Source of the DNA: Sclerodactyla briareus
Taxonomy: Eukaryota; Echinodermata; Holothuroidea; Dendrochirotida; Sclerodactylidae
DNA: 64,000 nucleotides
Assembly: GCA_026419785.1 (NCBI GenBank)
Contig: JAODTK010005625.1
Coordinates: 147,235-211,234 of the forward strand
Reading direction: 5' to 3'
The notes under the pieces were generated by a model that saw only the letters and a program-made list of their open reading frames with translations, searched no databases and was not told where the DNA came from. Numbering within the stretch: position 1 is the first letter of the stretch; each line of letters begins with the position of its first letter. Of the stretch, positions 11,720-23,501 are shown piece after piece. The position numbers and the translations under genes are program-made.

Positions 11720-12080
11720 ACCCCCCCCCCCCTCCCCCAACTTTCGGACAGTGGCTGCGCCCTTGTTACTGCAAAGTTGCCTACCCGAGACGGCAGCCAC
11801 CATCGAGTGCCGCTCAATGGAGTGGGTAGGGAGGCAGATTTAGCTCAGTCGGACTAAGATCAGATAGATGCGAGTTGAAACCATGAGGCATCTTTCCGCA
11901 TTGCTGTTAGACAGGCATGTCTCCTCGAATGTCCCACGCGACTGCGAGGTAGGCACCGCACTGACGTTGGCTGCAGGGGTGTATCATGTCGTGTGCAAGA
12001 CATTGCAACCTGGGTGGCGGGCAGGTCTTCCTCAGATTACCCATGACCAGGAGAATATTTCACTAGTAATGTGAGGAGGC
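11720..12080 (+). repeat. C-tract followed by a tRNA-like (SINE-type) segment
   Basis: After a C-rich run (11721-11737), TTTAGCTCAGTCGGACTA (11838-11855) resembles box A and GCGAGTTGAAACC (11870-11882) a weak box B. The following GC-rich 150 bp is unlike its surroundings, as a SINE body might be. There is no second copy in the window to confirm it. Confidence 0.4.
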
Positions 12081-13460
12081 GGCCTATACAGGCCTTAAAC
12101 CTGAATCTTAATGTGACCTCACACACAGAGTCTTTGATGAACCCCCAGTCCTGGGTGATTCTGAGGTGACGAGGCGTAAATGCCACGTGTGTTAGCACCA
12201 TAGAGCATATTAAGAACGAGAGTGCGGACTGTTCGGCATGCTGTGGGTCAAGAAGAACGTCTTCTAGTTAACTGCTCAGCATACGTGCCATATAAACCAT
12301 TATCAGTGCAATGGTTTTTGTTATGAATTCTGCATCATCGTAACACATCATTGGTAAACAGCGCAAAACAAGCCTTCTTACGCAGACGCAAGCAAGCTCG
12401 CAGCAAATGTCAATTTTTGCCCATGCCCATAAAATGGCGGTAATGCAAATTTGTACATAGCGTAGCCTCCATGGCCATCATGTTCGTCTAAGCAAGTGCG
12501 CCGCTCTAATCAGTTATATGATACTCCTATAACACGCTTCTCGGCCTTAGATGTTAATAACGGAAAACAAACCTTTACTCTATCCCAAAGCTGAGAGAAT
12601 GCAGGGGATGCAGGCCAGTAACCTGATGCGGCAAATTGAAGTGTAATTATACCGCTATGTTATTTGTAGGCAAGAATATCACAATAGGACGTATCAGTGT
12701 TTATGTCAAGAAGGATGGCACCACTTTGGTACCACAAAATCCATCCGTATCCATCTGACCCCCATTTCACATCCCTAGTGCGCCTCTGTAATCTTCCGTA
12801 TTGGACTGCTGTCTTCTGCTGAGAACATTTCGACCTCGCCTCTGCACAGATAACATCATATTTGGCTACATTAACTAATAATTATGCACTCAATGGTCAA
12901 TATTTAATCACCGATCTGTAATCGCTGTGCAGTATGATTAGTACTGCACTGTTTGGGACCAGTAGCTTCAGCTGTGGGCTAGATGTATTAATATAGAGTT
13001 ACATTATCACGATTTGATAACCCAGCATCAAGAGATGCTGGGCAGGCATGTCCTGTTTAGATTTATCATGCAGACATTGATCAATACAAGTTTGTGGCAT
13101 TATAAAAAAAAAAAATAAAATCAATTTGCTTTGCTAACCATTTTTTCAAATTCAGACCGAACAAGGGAGTAGGGGCTTCTGTATACGAAAATAATATCAT
13201 AAATACTAGTAAATAACTGCCATACCTTCTCCAAACTGGAAGTGATTGAGACGAGGTACATTCAGAACTGGCGTCGCATTGAAAAAATGGTAAAAATTGT
13301 ATGATAGATGATTAAACACGGAATAAGAGAAACTGCTGAATATAAAAACTAGGAATAGCTGTTTCACACATCGGATAGTTTGGCGAATAGCGAAGCGGGT
13401 TTTCATCAATGTGATGACTAGCTGTTCAGCCTGTATGATGGAAGGCCTGCCACATTTAAC
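12081..13460. other. Unassigned, with a 9-bp-stem hairpin
   Basis: A perfect inverted repeat CCCAGCATC-AAGA-GATGCTGGG lies at 13021-13042, and an A-run at 13107-13118. No exon with paired splice sites and family similarity was seen. Confidence 0.45.
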
Positions 13461-13469
13461 CGGTGGTCC

Positions 13470-13815
13470 GGCACAATTGACAAGAGCGGCTGCCTTCCAC
13501 TCGGAGACTGGGGCCTCGTTCCCGGTCCGGTCATACAAGACTTTGAAAATGAACCTGTTCCCTTCTCGCTTGGGCGCTCAGTACAAGGGATTGGAGCAGG
13601 TAAAACGAGGGGTAGGCAATTCGCCAAGTTGCCATCTGCGCGTGATTACCCCCACCCCACTTAGGTATCGCCAAAGAGGCATTGCCTTATTCCGTGTACC
13701 TGTGAAGGATTCGCAGCTGCAATAAGGGGCAGTATCGCAGGTCTGCACCCTTGCTGGGCCTTGAATAGGATTGATCCTCTGCTCGGCAGTATACCATAAA
13801 CAAACTACAAACAAC
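13470..13815 (+). repeat. tRNA-derived SINE, copy 1
   Basis: The tRNA-like head ends in a box B-like GTTCCCGGTCC near 13518. The body includes CCTTCTCGCTTGG, AAGGGATTGGAGCAGG and AGAGGCATTGCCTTATTCCG. It ends in CTGCTCGGCAGTATACCATAAACAAAC. The body and tail align with the copies at 58375 and 15068. Open frames on both strands through this stretch are shadows. Confidence 0.75.
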
Positions 13816-13939
13816 ATTTGGCCTGAACTGAAAATTGTATCGTAGCACAATACAAAATTGTTTCCGTGTGACTGGCTCTTTCCATGCATGTTGCTATATT
13901 TACCCCGGTTTGCTGGATGTGATTGTCTTGGATATTGTT

Positions 13940-14420
13940 ACATTGCTATTAATGGATGCTGACAACCATTAATGAATGCTAGACTCTGTACGATTTTTCT
14001 TGCCTGAAGGCTATCATCGTTCTGGCATTGAACAGTATGAAGTATTTCATTATCACGGGCGCTGAGCAAACACACTAGGTATTTCTCTGGTAGATTTAGT
14101 AGACGGTATGGAGCATCCAGTCCGTTTAATGAATATTCTGGGAGTGGTCACATGATCATTAATGGTTGACAACAGGTTTACAGAATGCACGGCGGGGAGG
14201 GTATCCCAGTGAGGTGTATCGGGCTGGTGTTGATCGATGCATGGATGGTTTAATCATATTGTGCGAGGCCAAGTTACCTGTACCATTCTGTATTGCTATT
14301 GCTGTTACTCTGTTACTGATGATATGGTAGCATCCAGCTGTTGTATAATGGATGTATTGTTACTGGTTGAATGATCATTAACAGGATGCTACAACCATTT
14401 AAGGATGTACGGCTATGAAG
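13940..14420 (+). repeat. Degenerate direct repeats, ~200-bp spacing
   Basis: Variants of ATGATCATTAA..G.TG..ACAACC followed by GAATG or GGATGTACGGC appear near 13950, 14150 and 14375. Low identity; possibly an eroded tandem repeat. Confidence 0.4.
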
Positions 14421-15067
14421 TCTATCTTAGTAAGATGTATCTTGCTGGTATGGACCAATAATATCGTGGTCTACTAGTGCACGCACTGCCTGTTTTCATT
14501 TCAGATTAGTATGCATTTAATTGTTGAATGGACATCATGAATATGGTTACATCAGCATCCAGGCTTCAAAATACTTTTTCAAATGTTGGTGCCCTCCTCA
14601 AAACTACTCAGTGAGTGCTACCACAGCACTTTGGTTGGGTGCTACACAATCAATATTGGTAATGACTATTTTTAGGCTGATAACCAGGTTCGAAAGCCCG
14701 CCCCCCATCCCGAAAAAAAAGGAATAAAAATTGTAGCGACTCCTGGGAAATAAGGCAAGTAAATGCATTCTGTTCGTTAGCTGTGGCTATTGTGCCACAG
14801 GCTCGATTGAATTTTGCACAATAGGATCATAGGAAAAAAATTTGAACTGCCAAAACCTGCTGTGTTTTTACTCTAATGTTAGGTCCTAAGAACACAGTGC
14901 TAGTAGACCTATTCCACCCCAAAGTGTCCCAACCAACCTCAGCTCTAATCTACGCCGTCTAATCTCGTTCTGATTCCTACTAAAATTGTTTCTTCAATTT
15001 CATTGATGCTATAGCCCTTTAATATTTTACATGATAACATTGAACATGATTTGAGGCATTTAATGTT
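14421..15067. other. Unassigned
   Basis: No convincing feature seen. Confidence 0.4.
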
Positions 15068-15203
15068 TTCAGAGAGGCATTGCCTTCTTCCGCATACCTG
15101 GCGAAAGATTCACATCTGAACTGAAAACGGCAGTACCCCCGGTCTGTAACCCTTGCATGCACCGAGGTTTCAACCTTCTGCTCCGCAAGTATCATAAAAT
15201 AAG
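15068..15203 (+). repeat. SINE copy, 3' part only
   Basis: AGAGGCATTGCCTTCTTCCGCATACCTG...CGGTCTGTAACCCTTGC...CTGCTCCGCAAGTATCATAAAATAA matches the last ~140 bp of the SINE at 13470. The tRNA-derived head is missing, a typical 5' truncation. Confidence 0.7.
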
Positions 15204-16282
15204 GCCATATTGCCATCATTTACAATTTGACCAAAAACGTTAATATGGTGAGTGGTGGTGGACTGCATAGATGAGTGTCAAACGAAAGCCTGCGCACCAA
15301 ATGAGAATATATCAACTTCTCAAACGCTAGACACAAGAATACAGAATATGACTGAACTTCAAGGCATATATAGCGAGGGTCGTTTATGTTAGCTCGACTT
15401 ATGATAACAGCTCATATTGATGATTGGCTGCGATTACGTTCACCCTGTCTCACTGATCGTGGTCGAGAGGGACATCCAGCTGTTGAAGTCATGTTCTTCA
15501 TGTGAGCGTGATGGACGGACGACGTTATATGGTGAGTGTGCACGTCAGTGAAGGTTATCTGGGGGAGATGTGACGTGCTGACATTGAGCTAAGATTGCAC
15601 TGTTTGGGCTGTCATGTGCGTTATTAATCACAGCTGTCGAAAAGATGGTATAAATATTAAACCTAATTAGTTTTTTAGCCTATTATATTAAAGAGGCACT
15701 GTCTTCTAGTAGCAATGCAAAAAACAATGAAACATCTGCATGAGGTTTCAACCAAAAATTGGTCTCAGTTGCAATTTTACATAAATTACGGTATATCATC
15801 ACTGCGACGACAATAAGCCAGTCGTAGTTCTAAGTGGCCACTGCTCAACACAGAACAGTTCGGGGAAAGACAAATTCGGTTCAGATCCAAGGCCCCCCCG
15901 TAGCATAATGTTTATGGATATTTTGAAATGTCACCACTATTTGAAAACGCAACCAATTCACATGTTTCGGAGGTTATTGTTGATAGGTATGGAAATCTGT
16001 AGAGTTTTGTGATGGCAGGATTCGTAATTTTCGGTAGGGGAGTTTTGAAAGATCGTTCTGCACCCCGTTACTCAACGTCGATGTGTCATTCCCCTATTAC
16101 CTTGACACCATATCTTACATCTCATTAAAACTGTACTCCGAACTGGCTTATAACTTCTTTTGCTTGTACTCCCTACTCTGGCACCCTCCATTTTCTTGCC
16201 AGCATTTCGAGATTATAATGTCCTCTGTCTCTTTGAGTAGAGGTGGATACAGTTTTCATATTGGTATTTTATCCATGCAAAT
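15204..16282. other. Unassigned
   Basis: A stretch beginning TTAAAGAGGCACTGTC at 15689 resembles the MITE termini described elsewhere, but I could not find its other end. Nothing else recognised. Confidence 0.35.
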
Positions 16283-16345
16283 TGTGCCCTGTAGGTTGGC
16301 CACCTAACCCACCTCCTGGTTCCCGGTCCCGTTGTAGAGGTGACT
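16283..16345 (+). repeat. Fragment of dispersed repeat H
   Basis: AATTGTGCCCTGTAGGTTGG and CCTCCTGGTTC.CGGTCCC also occur at 18745-18815, the start of the second copy of repeat H. GGTTCCCGGTCCC resembles a degraded box B, so a SINE origin is possible. Confidence 0.6.
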
Positions 16346-16540
16346 AAACATGACTTGTATGGTTCCATAATTGACAGACACCAAAAAAGCATACTGGTAC
16401 CAAAGCAAAGAATGAAAGAATACGAAAATTAAAAAAGAAACCTACTAATAAAAAGGCAATACCACACGTTAATTCATCGCGATAATATAGAAACACCAGG
16501 AACACCGAAAATGGCATTAGGTAGATTTGGGAAGAAATGT

Positions 16541-16819
16541 CTACAGTATTTCTTGGAAGACATCGACAGTGGGGGCATCGCTGATAGAGACAGGAGGACT
16601 GTTCCAGAGTTTGGTGCACGAAGGGAGAACGAGTGGTGTGGACCAGGTGCCAGTTGTGGATGAGATGAACGACTGATATTCATCATTGAAGTCGTACCTG
16701 GGATGACAAGGATAGTGAGTAGGATTGAATATCCCCAGCTAGAAACAGCTTGCACATTTGATTCTGCAGCATTTCTGGCATCTGGCATATAATTTCCTGA
16801 AGCAATATTGGGTACTAGT
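16541..16819 (-). pseudogene. Non-LTR retrotransposon (LINE) ORF2 C-terminus, remnant
   Basis: On the minus strand a frame without a methionine start stays open for about 92 codons and ends at TAG (16541-16543). It contains PCHPRYDFNDEYQSF, then TKLWNSPPVSISDAP and a final VFQEIL. The W-N-S-x-P motif followed by an APTVDVF-type helix is the usual extreme C-terminus of CR1/L2/Jockey-type reverse transcriptases. The upstream part is cut off by a stop and then by the MITE at 16854. The other two frames are shadows. Confidence 0.7.
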
Positions 16820-16853
16820 GTCATGGGGTATTATATGGGCCCGGTATTAGTAT

Positions 16854-17167
16854 TACCGTATTCCTTCCGTTGAGCACCCGGGGGGTCGCAAAATTTTGGG
16901 GAGGGCGCTTACGAGAGGATAATAGCGGCCTACACAAATCGTATTGTAAAATGACGAATTTATGATTAGGAACATTTTACAGGGACAAAGAGGTTGTTTT
17001 TATGTTGTGGGTGTTGGTGTCCAGGTAGCGGAATGTAAAAACCACGGAACTTCACACGGCGACGGCCCCACAGGTTATAGGCAGTTCGGGGGAGCGAACG
17101 ATGGTTGCAAAAAAAAGGTGGGTGGGTGCTTAACGGGAGGGGCACTTTTAACGGAAGGAATACGGTA
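16854..17167. mobile_element. MITE-1 copy 2
   Basis: This 314-bp element has termini TACCGTATTCCTTCCGTT and its inverse AACGGAAGGAATACGGTA, a perfect 18-bp inverted pair. Inside each terminus are GGGCGCTTAC or GGGTGCTTAAC motifs near G-runs. It has no transposase. A TA duplication at the ends is possible but cannot be separated from the terminal TA of the inverted repeat. Confidence 0.88.
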
Positions 17168-17214
17168 TTCAGAGCAGCTAGTTCACAGGATTGCTTATTA
17201 TATTATGTAATTAA

Positions 17215-17370
17215 AAAATAAAACACATTTCATATAGCACCTATATAAAAAGATGAAATTCTAAAGTGCTGTACAGAAAGTAGAAAGTAAATAAAAGTAC
17301 AAAAAATAATATTGGTCACAAAGTAAGAATAGTAAATGTTAAGAACGAGATAAGAACACTGAAAAAAAAA
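17215..17370 (-). repeat. LINE 3' tail, plus A-run
   Basis: On the minus strand the sequence runs CTGTACAGCACTTTAG...ATATAGGTGCTATATGAAATG, typical of LINE 3' ends that finish with a short GCGCTATATAAA-type stem. The copy at 26196 is of the same kind. An A-run occupies 17361-17376. Confidence 0.5.
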
Positions 17371-17734
17371 AAAAAAAGACACAAATAAATTACCAATGAA
17401 ACTTATTTAAGCTATGATTTAAGCTTGAATTAAGGACACTTATAAGACAGACGTGTTAGCATTTCATTTGAACCTCCCATCTGGGGGAATAGTTGTAGAG
17501 GGTGGGGGGTGGCCATTAGGCCTCGCCCTTGGGCTTGGCCTTTTCTCCTTCCATCATAATTGTTATCTCTTTCCTTGATTCCCTCTGGATGTTGATATGT
17601 TGTGCTCAGGGACTGAGGCGAGCCTTAACTTTAGGACTTGCTCAACAAAAACAAACTGATTACCCTTGAGAAAATGATTAGCCTCGGGAACTTGATGTGC
17701 AAGATGGCTTAATTTGACCGGGAGTATTAGTCTT

Positions 17735-18365
17735 CTATCGACAGCATAGTTCCTCGTAGGGCCAACAGTATAACAGAATCATTCTAACAGAAGCACATTG
17801 CGTGAAGGCGTAATTTATGCGCCAGTTAACACGGGACTAAATGCTGCAGTAGCACATGCTAGCTAGAAACTGGCAGATTGTAGTGCATAAAAGATGGCCA
17901 CCAAGCTCCCATCGAAGTATGCTAGCCAAAACGTAAAGCTGTTATTTCAGAGCGCATAATTGACTCTTTTTGAAACCTTGAGCAAAAAGTTTCTAGTTTT
18001 TCCTAGCGCAAAAGTTTTTGAGGGTTTAGTTTCTGCATTTCAAAGTTTGCACAGTTCGTTTTGGCAGCTAGAATCTGGATGATCGTGGGTGGCCACCCTT
18101 CGGGGGCTACAATTAGGCAGATTCTAGCTAGCTAATATGGGGCATACTGCACGGGTTGTAGGTAGCAAGGTAAAAAGAATCGCTTATAAATTGCCATGAC
18201 AAGGGGTTTGGGAACACAGGCGCATGTGCGGTTTTCGAACTTCCTACACGAAACTAGAACATGCATTGAAATAATATGCATATTCTCAAGCCACATTGCT
18301 TCAACAGGAAGGAATCAGAGCAGAAATCATCCGCACAGACATATTAAAGAATACCCACTAATGTA
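17735..18365 (+). repeat. Dispersed repeat H copy 1, split by MITE-2
   Basis: The left part (AATCATTCTAACAGAAGCACATTGCG) and right part (CATGCATTGAAATAAT, CATCCGCACAGACATATTAA) match 18813-18990. The segment between them contains the inverted-repeat element at 17859-18134, absent from the second copy. Confidence 0.65.
17859..18134. mobile_element. MITE-2 copy 1
   Basis: This ~276-bp element has imperfect terminal inverted repeats of ~45 bp. The left end begins GCTAGCTAGAA and contains GATTGTAG and GATGGCCACC. The right end, inverted, begins TAGCTAGCTAGAATCTG and contains AATTGTAG and GGTGGCCACC. A second, partial copy lies at 29937-30150. Confidence 0.7.
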
Positions 18366-18744
18366 ATCAGGCTTCCTTCTCCTTGTCGGAATGATGAGGA
18401 CAACTCAAAGTGTTGACATAACTTTGTTTCAGGCGATTTCACTGTGCTGCTTCAGGACACGAAAACATGAGGTCATTAAAAAAAAAAAATAGGTGAGCTT
18501 TATTTGGGGCATGAACCACTATCAGAATGATTCACATGGTACATTGAGTTTGTTTCTTAATATTGACACTCGCTTTGACAGTTTAATTAATTGTTTTGTC
18601 ATCTCCCTAGCTCTCACCTTACCGTAGCCCACATGTCCAATCTTCTGTCCATATGCCTTATTCCTATTTTCCCACCTTTTTCCCTTTCCCCATAGTTTTT
18701 TGTGACAAGTTTTGTTGAATCACCTAATTGTTTTAACTTTCAAA

Positions 18745-18995
18745 ATTGTGCCCTGTAGGTTGGACACCGAACCAACCTCCTGGTTCTGGGTCCCAATTGT
18801 AAGAGCTAGGTGACAGTACAACAGATCATTCTAACTGAAGCACATTGCGGGAATGCGTACACAGCTAGGAGCCTGCACATTTACAACACTTACTTGGCAT
18901 CATGCATGAAATAATACTCATATCCTCAAGGCGCCTAGGTTCAACATGAGGACTCAGAGCCTAAAGTCATCCGCACAGGAATCTTAAGAATAACC
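18745..18995 (+). repeat. Dispersed repeat H copy 2
   Basis: It starts with TGCCCTGTAGGTTGG and continues through CATTCTAACTGAAGCACATTGCG, CATGCATGAAATAATACTCAT and CATCCGCACAGGAATCTTAA, matching copy 1 without the MITE. Confidence 0.7.
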
Positions 18996-20566
18996 CCAAA
19001 CCTTCATTTTTCATGTTTTTTTTCTTTTCCTCTTTTTGTCCCTTTTTTCCTCCCCCCCCCTGCCATGGATTTGCATTAGAAGACAATTCACACGCCACTT
19101 TGCATTTTGTCTGTGTCTACAGATAATATTAACTCCTCGAAACTGTACTATTTGAGCATACACTATACACACATTTTTCTTTGCGGTGATTGGCAAGAGG
19201 TTCTCAAGAACAACAGTAAATTTATTGTAAGTACCACCCTATACAGATCTATCTGTTTCATTTTTATGATCTTATTCCTCCACTGTCATTCAATTAAGCT
19301 AATCCCCGTTGGAATGTGTCCTATGTAAGTTACTATTCCTAAGTAACGCCTATATGGGCACCTGCAAAAGAAGACTTTCAAAGGGCACTAATCAGACAGG
19401 TCTTAACACAAAAGCTTTAGAAATCCCGCTAGTGTTCATAGGGATATATAAAATCCATTAACACACACATTAGGCTAACATTTGGCCTCATGTTAAGGTT
19501 CAAAACTAGGCTGGACTGGGTTGAGTGTTAGTTCCGCTCAATGTCTGCTTTGTTTCTGATCCTGTCAATGTACATGTATGCTCCACACCTTAGGAAAAAA
19601 TTGGGGGAGGGGATTTTTGGCGAGGATGAGCATGTTAAGAAAATAGGGTAGGTAATAGATGTCAGTTTCATCATAATTAAACTAGCTGGGAAGAATAATT
19701 AATTCCTGTATGTGTATGTGCTAAAAAACCATCCCAAAATTTAGGACTGCTTGTTTAGCCTAGTAAAGTCTACCTAGTAGATTTTCAATTCAAGATACTT
19801 ACAACACTACAACAGATTTTCCCGAGATTAGTTGTTTCAAGTTTGTTAATATTATTCTCATCATAATATCAAAAATCATAATGGCGTTTTCGGCTCTGGA
19901 CTATTTGGGCGAGAGAAAACACATACCCTTCACGGTGTCTAGTTTGGGGACCAGCTGATATATGTTTCATATGTACATCATGAGGTGTTTAGGATGCTGG
20001 CATGCGACAGCTGATGGTGCATCCCATTTTAGATCATCCCCCTTGCAGAGACGTCAGGCTCTAGGAGGTGTATCTACTCTGTAGTTTTTTTCAGTCCCAG
20101 CTCACCCTCTCTGATAGGACCGCAATTGCTAATTTGTAAAATTGAACTAATACTTCAATTGTTTATTCGGTGGAACAAACAAGGAGTAGTGATCAAGCAG
20201 AGGAGATCATAAATAATCTATAAATATACATGTGATTGTGTACAGGGGGATGATTTTGTAATAGATGTAAAGCAACTGATAGTATTTAATCAGTGTTGAT
20301 GGTTAATATTCTAATTTGTTCAGGATTAATGTCTTTATATCCTACTCGGCTTCGCTGCAGTTCATCCATCATCCGTGTATTACGAGGATGGATTCTCAGT
20401 ATATTCCTTATCTGTGCAAACCTTCGCACCGTTCCGACATTTATCTCTTCACAGCTTAAATTCTAATGCCAGTCCCTTGACAAACTCGCTGTTTAGCAAG
20501 CTCATGGTCGAGGTGGCAGAACCTTCCCTCGACGTCCCACACCGATGTTCTGGTCTGTTTTGAATT
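18996..20566. other. Unassigned
   Basis: There are pyrimidine-rich runs (19016-19062) and AT-rich sequence. No repeat partner or exon was recognised. Confidence 0.4.
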
Positions 20567-20854
20567 TCAACTTAGAGTAACTTGTCCTTGAAACTGAATC
20601 TCACATCCTAACAAAGCTTTGGGAGTTTGCAGGAACTTAGGACTTTGGGGGGATAGTTCTACTGACAAGAATATTAGAGATAGATTTCCATGAGAGACAT
20701 TGAAGGCATCAAGTTGTGATTGAATTGCGGCAAGAAGTGTTTTTTTCTGGCCGAAATCTGATCCATGTTTGCGTTTAATGTACTGCGCGGCGTAGACATG
20801 TAAATCATGTAGTCTATGAGTATAGGTTTTGAGGCGTACATTCCATTTAAACAC
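20567..20854 (-). CDS. Unidentified coding-like ORF, 95 codons
   Basis: The product starts MFKWNVRLKTYTHRLHDLHV and is charged and amphipathic, with RKHGSDFGQKKTLLAAIQSQ in the middle. That is more protein-like than most chance frames here. I do not recognise a family, see no confident splice sites, and cannot exclude a transposon remnant or chance. Confidence 0.2.
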   Translation of the reverse strand: MFKWNVRLKTYTHRLHDLHVYAAQYIKRKHGSDFGQKKTLLAAIQSQLDAFNVSHGNLSLIFLSVELSPQSPKFLQTPKALLGCEIQFQGQVTLS

Positions 20855-20989
20855 TGCTCATAGAGGATTTGAAACATACAGGCTCATGTATTCGTGGTGG
20901 TAATTTTTGTCACCTTGACCTAACCACAAAACAATTACTTGTAATTGATGTCTCTCAGTAAGATTGCGACTTTTGTTTCTTTATAGAGC

Positions 20990-21340
20990 AAAGTAGGTAA
21001 AATGGGAGTTGTGTAACTCTCTAGGTATTAGATCTCTTTCTTCTTCCTTGCGGGCAGGCATAAGGAATCTATGCGGTCTGCTTGCCTGTGTGTACTTGTT
21101 TGTGTGTGTTGTGTTGCGTGTTGAATTAGATTGTATACACAAATCAGTGCAAACTAAGAGATTGGCTTAGATCATTAGGCCGTAGAGTCCATATATGAGT
21201 AGATTGTCCCAATCAATCTTTATGGGCGGGGCTTAGAAACAAAATCATATAATAATGAATATCTTGTCAACTGGTTATTCCGATTTCCGTCAAAATTTGT
21301 TATTTATGGGGTTTTAGGGTGTTGGTTCCCCTACACTATT
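20990..21340 (+). repeat. GT-rich stretch and repeat-E-like sequence
   Basis: GGAATCTATGCGGTC followed by TGTGTG resembles the flank of the GT tract at 1055. TGAATATCTTGTCAACTGGTTATTCCGATTTCCGTC resembles the invertebrate repeat style seen in repeats C and E. No gene is evident. Confidence 0.4.
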
Positions 21341-21585
21341 ATGAGAGATGGCTATGAGTAGTTCCACTCAATCCATCCAGCCCTCCATCCATCCCTGCAC
21401 CCATGTAGATTCAAATTACTACGCTGTTTTGCCATGTCATGATGGTCTTGTCACAAGTGGAGGTGCTCTGGGTGTTAAAAAAAATTCAGGTAATGTAGAA
21501 TAGGGAGTAAATTCCAACTCTTTGTGTTTGGATGAACAATCGGCTAATCTGCCAGAAAAAAATTGGATGATCATCAAAGTCAGTC

Positions 21586-22500
21586 ATTATACTATCATTG
21601 ACCTTGTACACATGATAACTTCCATTGGAACAATGTGGAATATACTTGGCATGAGGTTGACCCATGGTCCACATGAGTATTTTGTCCCTGTTGGTCCCGC
21701 CTTTCTTACGCATGGAGAGGAATCCAAGCAGTTTTGGCCTTGGCAGCTCTGTTCACGTAGGTGTGGGTGTGTGTGTACAGCCACCTCGATGGATGGAGCA
21801 TCATACCTGTATGGTGGTTTACCCATAATGAAGTACTGCCCCTCTTATTTTGGGGTCAGGCACTGAAGGTTTGGCAGAAGTCAAAGTCCAAAACTTTGTA
21901 AACATGTTTAGTCCAGAATGTTTGGTCTGGGTACAATTTGGTGTGATCGATTTCACTTATTAGACTTTCTCATATTGGTCCCTGCTCCACCCTAATGCAC
22001 TATTGCATCCTAGCATTTTACCTGAAATCCATGTTGGTCACTCATCCCTATTCTCGTTCTGGTCCAGGGCAAATTGTTTGTAATTGAGTACCTTTGGTCA
22101 GATAATTCTTGCAGACGATTCGGCAAAGCCTACCGGACTTATTTATGTTTGAATTAAGCTTTGAAAGTTGGTGCGGCCTTTGTCCTTCACACTGTGGGTG
22201 ACTTTTGTGGCAGTAATCTTTTGATCGTGGAAGTTTTCACGGACTTTTCTCCCACTGTCTGTCGCGCATTTGTCATTTTTTTTCTTATGGGAGTACACGA
22301 ACCCTATATTTTGGTGTAAAATAGAGGGCATTTCGGTGAGAGTCAAAAAAGTTATTTTTTGCCAAATTTCGGTTGTGAACAAGATAATACCCCACTTGGA
22401 TGGATCAAGCATTTGGTTACCCTTGAGGGGTCAGGTGGAGTCGTCAACTGAGGTCAAAGTCTTACAGCCTTGAGAACATGATAACGTTCAATTGAGGAGA
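21586..22500 (+). repeat. Diverged satellite A monomers
   Basis: CACATGATAACTTC...CATGGTCCACATGAGTA, then GATGGATGGAGCATCATACC...TTTGGGGTCAGG, then CCAGAATGTTTGGTCTGG, then TTTCTTATGGGAGTACACGAACCCTAT reproduce the order of blocks in the 6.9-kb array with large losses. Confidence 0.65.
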
Positions 22501-22918
22501 GTAGAGAGGAAAGAACTTGGTCTTCATTTAGCCATAAGGATGAGACAATCCTTATTGTCCTTGAGTAAAGGTAAGAGGAAATTGAGGTCAACAGAAGTCA
22601 ACGTATTAAATTCTCATGAACATTGTAACTGTACAAAGGGTGTATTTTTGGTATGGATTTACCACAAGGGGCAGGTAAGCCGATTGTTTTTTCGGCCTGG
22701 TTTAGGATCTGATATCGATACATTGAGCCATTTCGGCACGTACTTGGTAAGGAGATCCTTGCCCTAGTTTTCGAGCAATTAGTACAGCAATGAGTTTATC
22801 TTTTTTGAACAATATTTTGCTATGATAATATAGCATAGCTTCAGGGGATGGGTGCTCGATAAACTTTCTAGCTTCACCGTAGTGTGAATGTGAAACAGCA
22901 TGCCTTCTTATCGAGTTT

Positions 22919-23501
22919 TCAAAGGGCAACTGCAGGCTTGGCACAACAGAGCGTATATTGTGGAGAATGGAAAACGTATCTAGGTCCAAACCCCATTCAA
23001 TGCGATGTTCCTTGTGGTGTTAGTGGCCTTCAAAGTTTGGGCCATTACGCAGGAAAATTGGGAGGAATTCAAATTGCGCAATTAATGCAAGACGTCACAC
23101 ATGGACAAACAGGAAGTATGTTATGGTATTTGATTGTTTCATTTTGGAATACGTCAAGTTTAGCACAAGTCTGTTTCTTTATCTCACCAATCACATCTAC
23201 AACCTACCAACCCACTACAGCAAATCCTCTCCCATCGAATATAATGTTTCAAAGTGGAAATATACTGTTTGAATTTCCTGGAAAACAAAGACCTGTTTGC
23301 AGGTTGGGCCCAAGTATGACATCATTATTATTGCATGATGATTTTGATCTTGCGGCAATGCACTGTTCACAAAACACAAACTTCAAATGACTATAAACTC
23401 CGTAACGGAAGTCCTTATGAAATTACGGTTTGGACTGACCATCAGTTTTTATCAGCTATTGATTAGCCCCTGTATAAATCATTGCCTGCGTGTCCTTTAG
23501 C
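22919..23501 (+). mobile_element. MITE-3 copy 1 (TTAAAGG-type ends)
   Basis: The left end is CAAAGGGCAACTGCAGGC; the right end is GCCTGCGTGTCCTTTAG, inverse of the first with small changes. It aligns along its whole ~580 bp with the minus-strand copy at 48107-48675, including TCAATGCGATGT, GGCCTTCAAAGTTT, CTACCAACCCACTACAGCA and AGTATGACATCATTATTATTG. The 168-codon open frame starting at 22884 crosses it and is not conserved in the other copy, so I do not treat it as a gene. Confidence 0.8.

Noticed and set aside
22884..23390. 168-codon plus-strand frame
   Set aside because: It lies across MITE-3 and is not preserved in the second copy at 48107-48675.
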